The notes under the pieces: generated by a model
Databases searched by the model: none
What the model was told of the DNA's origin: nothing
Seen by the model: only the letters and a program-made list of their open reading frames with translations
Made by a program: the position numbers and the translations under genes
Shown: positions 60,501 to 63,187 of the stretch, one piece after another
How the letters are laid out: each line of letters begins with the position of its first letter
How positions within the stretch are numbered: position 1 is the first letter of the stretch
Assembly: GCA_021186555.1 (NCBI GenBank)
Contig: JAJKFL010000006.1
Coordinates: 7,026,215 to 7,090,214 of the forward strand
Reading direction: 5' to 3'
DNA from: Reticulitermes speratus
Taxonomy: Eukaryota; Arthropoda; Insecta; Blattodea; Rhinotermitidae
Length of the DNA stretch: 64,000 nucleotides

Positions 60501-63187
60501 ACTGCTTCCAACGGCTGGATAACGAGGTTTAAGGACTGGCATGGCCTAGTATGCAAGAACGTAGCTGGAGAAAGTGTGGCAGTGGACAGCAAAAGCACGG
60601 AAGCGTGGCTGGAAAGACTGCCATCTTTGTTGGAGGGCTACGAACGTGATATTTACAACGTGGATGAGATGGGCTCTTCTACAACGTGCTTTCTGATAGG
60701 ATAGAACCTTGGGTCTCAAAGGAGAGTCTTGTCATGGCGGGGAAAACTCTAAAGACAGACTTACTGTTTTACTTTGTGTTAACAGTGATGGAAGTGACAA
60801 ACAGGTGCCGATTGTTATCGGAAAATCTCCGAAACCGCAATATTTCAAGAGTATGAAAAAATTACCCGCCAAATACCACACGAACAATAAAGCGTGGGTG
60901 ACCACAGACATTTTTTTCTCATTTCTGCGTTCGTTAGACGCAAGTATGGGAGCACAAAACAGGAACATTTGTGCCGCACCTTCAAAGGATACATCGTTTC
61001 TAAGAAATGCAAAAGTCATACGGTACCCGGCAAATTGTACAAGTGTACTCCAGCCCCTTGATTTAGGGGTAATAAAGTGTTATAAGCAGCTTTATAGAAA
61101 ACGCTTCGTGCAAACAACTGTTTGCTTAATGGATGCAGGCAAAGATACGAAAAAGAAGATGGAAACTTTGCACTACAGTGGGGCAGCCTTGCAACAAGTG
61201 ACCCAGCAGACAATCAAAAATTGTTTTCGGAAAGCTGGTTACGTGAAGGGACAATCTTCAGGTGATAGTGACGTCGTATTGAGCAACGATGACAACGATT
61301 TCTGCCAAGACTGGGAAAAGTTCAGTGGCGTGAACAAAGATAAATTCGAGGACTGTGTCTCTGTGGACAGTCACGTGGCAACCAGTGGTGTAGAAACAGT
61401 GCAGGAGCTGTGCGAGAGCCTCGTGGTGTCCGGGAGTGTGGAAGGGGAAGAAGGACGAGAAGAAGAAGATGGCGAACCCGAAGTTGTGCCGAGCTTTGCT
61501 GAGACGCGTGAAGTGCTGATGAAAGTAAAATCTTTCTTTTATGCGCACAGCACGAGTGACAGTGATCGTGAAAGTTTTCTAGGCCTTGAAAAATCGTACT
61601 TTGAATTGAGGCGTAAAGTTTGCACAAAACAAATGTCAATCAAAGATTTTTGCAGCAAGAAGTAGTGTTTTAAATATACTGTAATGTTGTATCGTATACA
61701 GTATTTTAGTGAGTAATAATCATTAAATTGTTCTTATCTATAAATTTTAATGGTTTCCTGGTACTATTGTTTTCCCCTATATATTGTTTTTGTTTTCCAT
61801 CCCCCTAAAAGATGATGCATTGAGGTTTTACTGTATTTGTTTCCAAGAACTTATGAAATACCAAAAATAGAAATATAAAGTAACCTCAGAAAGTTTTCTG
61901 TGATAAGTTTGGTGTCTGTTCACAGTGCTACGTGGTAACAGAATGATTTGTTTTTAAATTGCAGGGTCAGCAGGGATATCCTGCCTTGTCCAACAGTCTG
62001 ACTCCATCATCACAGGCAGCCAGCAAGTGCTGGACAGTGCATGATGGGCAGGCAAGGCTTACCGTGCAGCAACAACAGAACCCAATGCTGAATGCTCAGC
62101 TCACGGTAAGTACCATCAAGCATGCTTGGTTTGTCCAGTTGTTTTCGTGCAGGTGACAAGCTCACAGCCAGTGTAGGTTTCTTACAGAGCAGTGTAAAAA
62201 GTATTCAGTTACCTTATGTAACACGTGCCACTTTGCGTTGAAAGTGGAGTTATGTAGCTTCTATAAAACAGTGGTATTCAACCTGGGGTACGTGTACCCC
62301 TGGGGTACACAAAAACATCTTAGGGGGTACGTAAAATTAAAAAAATATATAAAAATATTATTTCATGATAAACACTGAATCATCGGGGCCAGATTTAGGG
62401 CTAGCCACAAGAAACCCGGACGTAAGGACATGCGATTTGGAGCGCCATTCTCTCTCTTTTTTGTGATTCTTATCTGGGCGGCTAGTTTCATTTTATTCCA
62501 CATAGTGCATATAATTTTGCTTTGCTAAAATACCTTCATTCCTTTATTAATTTTTATATGATAGGCAATAATATATTTGTTATTTAATAGCTTGATTCTC
62601 CTTTTTCTCATGTAAAACTTATTATTTAATACATTATTCTGGATGTAATTTATTTAACTTATTTTAGAGTAGATTATAGACTATGTATAACTTGAATTAT
62701 GCACCAACAACTTTGGGGGTACAAAGTTGAAGAGAAATTATATGTGGGGGTACGCGAACAAAAAAGGTTGAATACCACTGCTCTAAAACAACAGAAAATG
62801 CTGTATTGTAATCAAAAATTGAAATATGATGCTGAGCGTGTTTGATGTAGGATTCAACAACAAGAACTTTACTAATGTTAAGTGGCTTTCACTGTTTGCA
62901 GGGCAGCTATGGTAGTGGCGGTGGTGGTGGTAGTGGCGGTGGCGGAGGACGGCAGTTTACAGCACAGCGTGGACAGCAGGCTCAGTCACAGCAGCAGTTG
63001 CCATCCGTGCGGTCACTGCCGAGTCCCGGAGCTCCTGGAGGTCCCCGTCAATCCTCCTATCCTCCAGAGTCATTCCCCCCACCTGCCTCACCGACTGCGG
63101 GTAACTACCAGGCTTCAGGCCAGTTCCCTCAACAACTACGCCTTCAGCGAACCATTAGTGCACCCTCTGCCACAACACAACTGCCAG
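15511..63187 (+). CDS. tai: taiman (tai), p160/SRC-family nuclear receptor coactivator; 16 exons seen, 5' and 3' ends incomplete
   Basis: Overview of the spliced gene. Joining 15511-15627, 33713-33863, 35309-35425, 36746-36923, 38279-38412, 39945-40178, 40772-41004, 50792-51821, 53790-54321, 54677-55135, 55540-55873, 57139-57336, 58957-59159, 59619-59736, 61965-62105 and 62902-63187 gives one reading frame of about 1,475 residues counted from ATG 15551. Every junction is AG/GT and phases agree at all of them except across the exon at 55540-55873, which lacks one base. Domain order seen: NLS (KKRKK, residues 11-15), bHLH (about 26-80), PAS-A (about 116-200), PAS-B (about 230-350), LXXLL boxes between 628 and 857, [12 protein letters not shown] helix near 1031 resembling the CBP-binding AD1 helix, poly-Q 936-984, then a P/S/Q-rich tail. 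Known role of the family: nuclear coactivator of EcR/USP, and bHLH-PAS partner of Met in juvenile-hormone signalling. The C-terminus is outside the window. Confidence 0.95.
15838..16149 (+). mobile_element. related element with AGGCGCG-type ends, internally different
   Basis: Starts ggcgcgttcgcgtaat and ends tttacaaacgcgcc, the same terminal motif as the MITE at 28694-29171, and shares the 'aagtgcccagtatttttgtc' and 'gacggacatgacgaag' blocks. Shorter than the other copies. Confidence 0.5.
16430..16600. mobile_element. foldback fragment with hammerhead-like halves
   Basis: Inverted halves share ccatcttcagggtgac and cgtgaatgctgaa. The right half ends CCCTGAAGATGG ... CCGAAACGTCGGAAC, a hammerhead-like core; the left half has a decayed counterpart. 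No ORF. Confidence 0.45.
16769..17700 (+). repeat. 49-bp minisatellite, array 1 (19 copies)
   Basis: Exact 49-bp period (gttttcacccggtggcagta..., 19.0 units). Early units carry cccagtgg or ccctgtgg; later units are almost all cccggtgg. The array is preceded by (TTA)n and tttactgcaattggg and followed by gacatataa, flanks shared with array 2, so the repeat lies inside a mobile or duplicated unit. It is not a CRISPR: there are no spacers. Confidence 0.95.
18167..18657 (+). repeat. 49-bp minisatellite, array 2 (10 copies)
   Basis: Same unit as array 1, 10.0 copies, with the same left flank ((TTA)n, tttactgcaattggg) and the same first bases on the right (gacatataa). The rare acagatg variant unit occurs once in each array, which points to a shared history of the arrays instead of independent expansion. 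Confidence 0.95.
18857..18899 (-). ncRNA. hammerhead ribozyme motif, left arm of palindrome
   Basis: Minus strand: stem I GCCC/GGGC, core CTGATGA (complement of 18889-18895), stem II GGTCAC/GTGACC with a 3-nt loop, GAAAC, ATAT, GTA. Stem III ACATATGT is self-complementary. All core bases are present, apart from the extra T common to the family. Confidence 0.75.
19162..19204 (+). ncRNA. hammerhead ribozyme motif, right arm of palindrome
   Basis: Plus strand: stem I GCCC (19162-19165)/GGGC (19201-19204), core CTGATGA (19166-19172), stem II GGTCAC/GTGACC, GAAAC (19189-19193), ATAT, GTA. Intact core. It is sense-oriented inside the first long tai intron, so cleavage of the tai pre-mRNA at this point is conceivable. 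Confidence 0.75.
19808..19992 (-). mobile_element. pogo-like MITE, copy 2 (185 bp)
   Basis: Inverted ends CAATCTAACCCGGTTATAAC and ...CGAGTTCACCTG with TA at 19806-19807 and 19993-19994. Same element as 6105-6289, reversed. Confidence 0.8.
20595..20820 (+). mobile_element. SINE family 5, diverged copy
   Basis: Shares 'ccacgtgggattcgtggtgg', 'gtggtactgggaca' and 'ccaccggcactcc' with 3795-4080. Confidence 0.5.
21559..21720. mobile_element. hAT-type MITE with 8-bp target duplication
   Basis: Ends CAGGGGTGCACA and TGTGTACCCCTG are inverted repeats, flanked by cattagag (21551-21558) and cattaaag (21721-21728), one mismatch in eight. Relatives at 9641, 11367, 22680 and 31565. Confidence 0.75.
22300..22372 (+). 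mobile_element. 5' part of SINE family 5
   Basis: Head gtgccgtggttgaggtgctt and body start as in 3795-4080, cut off by a family-1 SINE at 22373. Confidence 0.5.
22373..22645 (+). mobile_element. tRNA-derived SINE (family 1)
   Basis: Head gggatagcgtactcggta (A-box-like) and gggatcgaatcccgg (B box), then 'cccggggataaagcggtcgg' and 'ctatacctctactccctctc'. A frame across it reads [20 protein letters not shown], the pseudo-protein typical of this family. Confidence 0.8.
22680..22821. mobile_element. hAT-like MITE, small family
   Basis: Ends CAGGCTGCACAAATT and AATTTGTGCACCCCTG-like, with possible duplications ctttagca / ctttaact. Confidence 0.55.
23673..23962 (-). mobile_element. tRNA-derived SINE (family 2)
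   Basis: Minus strand copy matching 48617-48929 from the head (ggttgaggcactgcgctaca) to the ggggattgctttacct end. Confidence 0.8.
23975..24160 (-). repeat. 'MEPEG' family repeat fragment
   Basis: Contains gaacacggcaatgaaccttc, aggttcc and gatctgttggctt, as in 5600-5995 and 31675-31858. Confidence 0.55.
24265..24500 (-). mobile_element. tRNA-derived SINE (family 1), diverged
   Basis: Minus strand: gctggaatagctcagtcggt head, B box gattcgaatcccgg-like, then the family body (ccgctttaccgccggggaag on +). Confidence 0.65.
24600..24800 (+). mobile_element. tRNA-derived SINE (family 3)
   Basis: Head tggactagtggttagcgtgc with gggttcgatacc. The first and last bases of the head (cgccctc/gagggcg) pair like an acceptor stem, but the T-arm does not pair, so it is a tRNA-like repeat head. 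It is followed by 'aatccggagcaccacttcct' and 'ggtcccatgtcgtagattta'. A longer shared body may run to about 25035. Confidence 0.6.
25405..25720. mobile_element. possible MITE with cctcgcttttcgcgggg ends
   Basis: Left cctcgctcttcgcgggg and right ccccgcgaaaagcgaggg are inverted copies. Boundaries and target duplication are unresolved. It includes a (TA)n run at 25585-25606. Confidence 0.4.
26359..26401 (-). ncRNA. hammerhead ribozyme motif
   Basis: Minus strand: stem I ATTCC/GGAAT (5 bp), core CTGATGA (complement of 26390-26396), stem II GATCCC/GGGATC with 3-nt loop, GAAAC, AT, GTA. Every paired region is intact, and stem III is the self-complementary ACATGT. Antisense to tai. Confidence 0.75.
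26505..26976. mobile_element. TA-flanked inverted-repeat element (pogo-like)
   Basis: Ends CTGTAGACCCTCGAATGAAC and the inverted CTGTAGACCCTCGAATTAAC, flanked by TA (26503-26504 and 26977-26978). Ends of this type are typical of Tigger-class elements. No transposase remnant recognised. Confidence 0.6.
27161..27449 (-). mobile_element. tRNA-derived SINE (family 1) with target duplication
   Basis: Minus strand: gccgggatagcgtagtcggt head, gggatcgaatcccgg B box, 'acctctactccccctctggg'-type body. Flanked by the 10-bp direct repeat tacatcccta (27151-27160 and 27450-27459), so the ends are secure. Confidence 0.9.
27846..28090 (+). mobile_element. tRNA-derived SINE (family 4)
   Basis: Head agtggccgcgcggtctaagg with B-box-like gcgggttcgatttcc; body with ggtagaggtctctgcgtcgg and an A-run near 28092. 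Confidence 0.65.
28535..28640 (-). mobile_element. SINE family 5 fragment
   Basis: Minus strand: agtggcactggggcagattt and ccctagtacttg correspond to the body of 3795-4080. Confidence 0.4.
28694..29171 (+). mobile_element. MITE with AGGCGCG inverted ends, copy 2
   Basis: Starts aggcgcgttcgcgtaac and ends ttttgcgaatgcgcct; 478 bp; same internal blocks as 46266-46750. No ORF of significance. Confidence 0.7.
29905..30275 (+). mobile_element. 3' end of a LINE (non-LTR retrotransposon)
   Basis: The frame reads [44 protein letters not shown], one stop, then [20 protein letters not shown] and [14 protein letters not shown]. This is the C-terminal tail (..W.GHILRR..L...VIEGK..G...GRRR..LLDDL) found in many insect LINE ORF2s. 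It ends with (TGAA)n (gaatgaatgaatgaac), a typical LINE tail. 5'-truncated; clade uncertain (RTE- or CR1/Jockey-like). Confidence 0.75.
31565..31930. mobile_element. hAT-like MITE split by a 'MEPEG' repeat
   Basis: Left end gaggggtgcgcaaatcc and right end aaatttgtgcacccctg belong to the family of 21559-21720. Possible duplications atttttac / attttcgc. The segment 31675-31858 is foreign and matches 5600-5995. Confidence 0.55.
31675..31858 (-). repeat. 'MEPEG' family repeat inserted in a hAT MITE
   Basis: Minus-strand frame starts [19 protein letters not shown]; nucleotide blocks gtgcggtaatgaaccttcgg and gttccata as in the other copies. Confidence 0.6.
32275..32316 (+). ncRNA. hammerhead ribozyme motif, sense in tai intron
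   Basis: Stem I CTCC (32275-32278)/GGAG (32313-32316), core CTGATGA (32279-32285), stem II GGC/GCC closing a 10-nt loop, GAAAC (32303-32307), AT, GTA. Stem III is the self-complementary ACATGT. Core intact; stem II is short. Confidence 0.65.
33713..33863 (+). CDS. tai: tai exon: bHLH domain
   Basis: Acceptor ...ttggcag before 33713, donor gtacgt at 33864. It encodes residues 26-76, beginning [17 protein letters not shown] with the basic region and helix 1 of the p160-type bHLH, then a loop with [16 protein letters not shown] and helix 2 (KETVHRV). The loop and helix-2 residues are hallmarks of SRC/Taiman proteins. The domain mediates dimerisation; in Tai it also supports partnership with the bHLH-PAS receptor Met (family knowledge). 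Confidence 0.97.
34090..34230. mobile_element. decayed foldback hammerhead fragment
   Basis: The left half (ggttaccgacgttgcgg, cggtccc) and the right half (gggaccgatag, caacatcggtaacc) are inverted copies. Core bases are degraded. Related single half at about 52165-52260. A hAT MITE is inserted just to the right. Confidence 0.45.
34259..34728. mobile_element. hAT-type MITE with perfect 8-bp target duplication
   Basis: Ends CAGTGGTATTCAACCT and ...TTTGAATACCACTG, flanked on both sides by atctacac (34251-34258, 34729-34736). The same element lies at 62269-62780. An expanded (CT)n run (34424-34467) inside is short in the other copy. No ORF. Confidence 0.9.
35309..35425 (+). CDS. tai: tai exon: end of helix 2 and linker to PAS-A
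   Basis: Phase-0 exon of 39 codons between acceptor tgtttcag and donor gtgcgt. It reads [17 protein letters not shown], completing the bHLH helix ([12 protein letters not shown]), followed by a polar Ser/Gln linker and [11 protein letters not shown], the conserved run-in to PAS-A. An eight-A run at 35333-35340 makes the region prone to sequencing error, but the frame is intact here. Confidence 0.95.
36746..36923 (+). CDS. tai: tai exon: PAS-A domain
   Basis: Acceptor tgttccag, donor gttagc (a weaker match than the others). It encodes [21 protein letters not shown] and continues through the [18 protein letters not shown] segment to [13 protein letters not shown], the classical PAS fold signature of p160 coactivators. 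The exon ends in phase 1 so that the glycine codon is split and joins WGTDSP in the next exon. An open frame runs upstream to 36410 but lies before the acceptor and is intronic. Confidence 0.96.
37145..37290 (+). mobile_element. SINE family 5, diverged
   Basis: gctgtagctcaggcagttgc head and tccaggtggacaaagtagca body; no clear tail. Confidence 0.5.
37801..37965 (+). repeat. solo, diverged copy of the 113-bp unit
   Basis: Shares cagtcagttaatgctg, gtggaatagtaac, cataaagtacataaata and the following ttggcaaaatgtagagtttt with the last unit and right edge of the array at 12106-13009. Confidence 0.6.
38279..38412 (+). CDS. tai: tai exon: PAS-A to PAS-B linker
   Basis: Acceptor tttcacag, donor gtgtgt. 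It encodes [19 protein letters not shown] then [17 protein letters not shown]. The [12 protein letters not shown] segment corresponds to the (T/S)FNCRMLMK strand of vertebrate SRC proteins, so this is the end of PAS-A. The acidic [14 protein letters not shown] stretch is the inter-PAS linker. Phase 1 in, phase 0 out. Confidence 0.95.
39945..40178 (+). CDS. tai: tai exon: first half of PAS-B
   Basis: Acceptor gtttttcag, donor gtaaag. Seventy-eight codons including [17 protein letters not shown] and [19 protein letters not shown], the latter being the strongly conserved 'F-TK-D--GKII--D' strand pair of p160 PAS-B. It ends ...TYSQYLNR in phase 0 and continues as DLIG in the next exon. Confidence 0.96.
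40772..41004 (+). CDS. tai: tai exon: second half of PAS-B
   Basis: Acceptor gttttgtgcag, donor gtgagt. It encodes [19 protein letters not shown] and runs to [11 protein letters not shown], including [17 protein letters not shown], the last PAS-B strands. An apparent internal donor (aaggtaaca at 40825) is read through. It ends two bases into an Asp codon that is completed 9.8 kb downstream (GA + C), giving THTIIDDNEIAP. Confidence 0.95.
41259..41650 (+). repeat. 23-bp tandem repeat (about 17 copies)
   Basis: Unit gtgcgcaagtgggaagtaaa plus three bases, period 23, with three main variants (gtaaaata, gtgtaata, gggaaata) in recurring order. The minus strand has no stop in any frame, so it produces three overlapping ORFs of 128-169 codons that all spell the same 23-residue cycle ([17 protein letters not shown]...). 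These ORFs are by-products of the repeat. Confidence 0.9.
43045..43520 (+). repeat. 'MEPEG' family repeat, old copy
   Basis: Diverged but collinear with 58505-58915: ttaagaagctaatat, gtagttgagaaact, ccctgccactggtttgtatcc. No ORF. Confidence 0.45.
43845..43935 (+). repeat. (TTA)n / AT-rich microsatellite
   Basis: Long run of tattattatt with imperfect TTTTTA interruptions, ending in TATATATA. Confidence 0.95.
44575..45365 (+). repeat. degenerate satellite, 44-bp monomer with a 130/131-bp higher-order unit
   Basis: Repeated tctgatgtgtaatgtggatg blocks start at 44675, 44805 and 44936 (spacing 130 and 131). Each such unit is made of three related monomers of about 44 bp (gatactgtg-tgtc-gatatgtaatg-gaatagcattgtg). 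Copies to the right are more diverged. The array resumes at 46112-46185, on the other side of a Tigger element. Confidence 0.75.
45366..46111 (-). mobile_element. Tigger (pogo-class) transposon remnant, inserted in the satellite
   Basis: Inverted ends CAGGCAATCCCTGACTTTC and (reverse) CAGGCAGTCCTCAACTTTC; TA at the right flank. The minus strand retains [10 protein letters not shown], matching the DNAPGH catalytic block of pogo/Tigger DDE transposases, and [19 protein letters not shown], matching PNTTSLLQPMDQGVIATFK. Stops occur in frame. Satellite monomers on both sides show that it inserted into the array. Confidence 0.8.
46266..46750 (+). mobile_element. MITE with AGGCGCG inverted ends, copy 3
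   Basis: Collinear with 28694-29171 (aggcacattcacgtaac start, gcgagcacccct end), about 485 bp, slightly more diverged. Confidence 0.65.
48617..48929 (+). mobile_element. tRNA-derived SINE (family 2), young full-length copy
   Basis: Head ggtggcgcagttggttgagg (A box) and caggttcgattccc (B box), body, and a tail of ctttac repeats. Flanked by a perfect 14-bp duplication actagttttactcc (48603-48616 and 48930-48943). It is the reference copy for the family members at 905, 11064 and 23673. Confidence 0.93.
50792..51821 (+). CDS. tai: tai exon: large Ser/Gly/Pro-rich exon with two LXXLL boxes
   Basis: The largest exon (1,030 nt) has acceptor catccgcag and donor gtacgt. Residues 375-718. After [17 protein letters not shown] comes a long low-complexity Ser/Gly/Asn stretch, then a conserved-looking block ([19 protein letters not shown]) and two nuclear-receptor boxes: LRNLL (about 628-632) and LKGLL (about 666-670). 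The last codons MLLK start a third box, LLKLL, completed by the next exon. LXXLL helices dock in the AF-2 groove of liganded nuclear receptors (family knowledge). Confidence 0.95.
51822..53789 (+). other. tai: tai intron (2.0 kb)
   Basis: Holds a single-arm relative of the foldback fragments at 52165-52260 and the decayed hammerhead at 52502-52544. 52600-53789 shows only weak traces of the same repeat class (tcggtaaataactgcc near 53487) and no gene. Confidence 0.75.
52502..52544 (-). ncRNA. hammerhead motif, decayed
   Basis: Minus strand: stem I ACCC/GGGT, core CTGATGA (complement of 52534-52540), stem II GGCC.../GGCC, GAAAC, ATAT, but GCA where GTA is expected, so the A-U pair at the cleavage site is lost. 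Single-arm relative of the palindrome at 18799-19262. Confidence 0.55.
53790..54321 (+). CDS. tai: tai exon: cluster of LXXLL nuclear-receptor boxes
   Basis: Acceptor atgctgcag, donor gtgagt. It opens [16 protein letters not shown], so the junction creates the box LLKLL (716-720). It then carries LQQLL (738-742), LDGLL (820-824) and [10 protein letters not shown] (853-857). [10 protein letters not shown] may be a second nuclear localisation or phosphorylation segment. It ends PAKLRPG in phase 1. With the two boxes in the previous exon this makes six LXXLL motifs in roughly 230 residues, more than the three central boxes of vertebrate SRC proteins. Confidence 0.95.
54677..55135 (+). CDS. tai: tai exon: poly-Q tract and AD1-like helix
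   Basis: Acceptor cttgttag, donor gtgggt. It begins [15 protein letters not shown], passes through a glutamine-rich tract (54796-54942, residues about 936-984) coded by mixed CAG and CAA with Leu/His interruptions, and ends with [19 protein letters not shown]. That last segment holds LSELL (1031-1035) and resembles the leucine-rich AD1 helix by which p160 proteins bind CBP/p300. Antisense and shifted frames over the Q tract give poly-Leu, poly-Ala and poly-Cys ORFs that are artefacts. Confidence 0.93.
55328..55513 (-). mobile_element. pogo-like MITE, copy 3 (186 bp)
   Basis: Ends CAGTGGAACCCGTTCATAAC and ...CCAAGTTTGACTG with TA at 55326-55327 and 55514-55515. Collinear with 19808-19992. It sits 26 bases before a tai exon. 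Confidence 0.8.
55540..55873 (+). CDS. tai: tai exon with a one-base frame break
   Basis: Acceptor tctgttacag, donor gtaggc. It encodes [16 protein letters not shown], a helix with [16 protein letters not shown], and a proline-rich end. Entering in phase 1, the frame meets TAA at 55791 after [13 protein letters not shown]. Shifted by one base from the G5/C5 runs at 55751-55766 it instead reads [20 protein letters not shown] to the donor and exits in phase 0, exactly what the following exon needs. The exon therefore lacks one base (or has two extra) relative to a working gene, most simply a homopolymer sequencing error. Confidence 0.9.
55874..57138 (+). other. tai: tai intron (1.3 kb)
   Basis: No repeat recognised in 55874-57000 except a T-run at 56286-56302. 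The possible alternative exon 57021-57105 lies at its end. Confidence 0.75.
57021..57105 (+). CDS. possible alternative or cryptic exon of tai
   Basis: An 85-nt segment with acceptor ttacattttag and a perfect donor gtaagt is open in only one frame, beginning [17 protein letters not shown] and ending TKAES plus one base (phase 0 in, phase 1 out). The entry phase matches the corrected end of the preceding exon. Inclusion would put the next exon in another frame, and no similarity to known Tai is evident to me. Tai isoforms made by alternative splicing are known in a cockroach, so transcript data could settle it. Confidence 0.25.
57139..57336 (+). CDS. tai: tai exon: Q-rich segment with conserved [11 protein letters not shown] block
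   Basis: Acceptor gtttgcag, donor gtacac. Sixty-six codons in phase 0: [18 protein letters not shown], a Q/L-rich helix, then [20 protein letters not shown] and PNVSLQ. The [19 protein letters not shown] block, continued by the next exon, is to my recollection among the best conserved C-terminal segments of insect Tai. Confidence 0.93.
57530..57590 (+). repeat. C-run and (CT)n microsatellite in tai intron
   Basis: Sixteen C followed by two CT-rich runs, near 57531-57588. Confidence 0.9.
57757..57800 (+). ncRNA. hammerhead motif, sense in tai intron, one core change
   Basis: Stem I AACTCC (57757-57762)/GGAGTT (57795-57800), six pairs; core TTGATGA (C3 changed to T); stem II GGCACC/GGTGCT; GAAAC; AT; GTA. 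The best stem I of the set, but the core change should abolish activity. Confidence 0.6.
58505..58915 (+). repeat. 'MEPEG' family repeat
   Basis: The + frame from 58576 reads [20 protein letters not shown] and later [20 protein letters not shown]. Most complete copy in the window; ends about 40 bases before a tai exon. The ORF is part of the repeat and runs into intron sequence. Confidence 0.7.
58957..59159 (+). CDS. tai: tai exon: [16 protein letters not shown] block
   Basis: Acceptor gtttatag, donor gtgagt. It encodes [19 protein letters not shown] then a Pro/Ser/Gln-rich run ([18 protein letters not shown]) to GFPPVG in phase 2. It follows directly on APNVSLQ from the previous exon. It lies just downstream of a 'MEPEG' repeat that ends near 58915. 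Confidence 0.93.
59619..59736 (+). CDS. tai: tai exon: Ser/Pro-rich segment
   Basis: Acceptor ctttacag, donor gtatga. It reads [18 protein letters not shown] then [20 protein letters not shown] and SQ. Phase 2 in, phase 0 out. It sits upstream of the intron that holds the pogo/Tigger transposon. Composition (SP, QS, PP) matches the disordered tail of p160 coactivators. Confidence 0.92.
59865..61833 (+). mobile_element. pogo/Tigger DNA transposon, nearly full length, inactive
   Basis: Inverted ends CAGTGGAACCTCATTGCATC and the reverse CAGTAAAACCTCAATGCATC, flanked by TA (59863-59864, 61834-61835); 1,969 bp. It carries the transposase described separately. Inserted in the tai intron between the exons ending 59736 and starting 61965, in the same orientation as tai. 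Confidence 0.92.
60150..61665 (+). pseudogene. Tigger/pogo transposase (CENP-B-type HTH plus DDE), broken
   Basis: Part 1 (to 60439) has the CENP-B-like helix-turn-helix: [20 protein letters not shown]. Part 2 (60420-60704) has the second HTH ([18 protein letters not shown]) and the first catalytic block YNVDEMG. Part 3 (60709-61665) has [19 protein letters not shown], the last catalytic Asp, and an acidic tail. At least two frame changes separate the parts. In part 3 the segment expected to hold the middle D (…DNCAAH) is reduced to [17 protein letters not shown], so the DDE triad is incomplete. Similar to tigger-derived TIGD4/6-type proteins. Confidence 0.88.
61965..62105 (+). CDS. tai: tai exon: [19 protein letters not shown] block
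   Basis: Acceptor aaattgcag, donor gtaagt. Forty-seven codons: [47 protein letters not shown]. The [17 protein letters not shown] sequence is strongly reminiscent of the conserved Tai C-terminal half. Phase 0 at both ends. Confidence 0.93.
62269..62780. mobile_element. hAT-type MITE, second copy
   Basis: Ends CAGTGGTATTCAACCT and GGTTGAATACCACTG, flanked by ctataaaa (62261-62268) and ctctaaaa (62781-62788). Collinear with 34259-34728 but with a short CT run. Lies in a tai intron. Confidence 0.88.
62902..63187 (+). CDS. tai: tai exon: Gly-rich then Q/P-rich segment
   Basis: Acceptor gtttgcag, donor gtaaca. It opens [19 protein letters not shown], a glycine run of GGT/GGC codons at 62911-62949, then [20 protein letters not shown] and [17 protein letters not shown]. 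It ends in phase 1. The conserved C-terminal end of Tai is not visible in the remaining 800 bases in any convincing form, so the gene continues past 64000. Confidence 0.9.
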
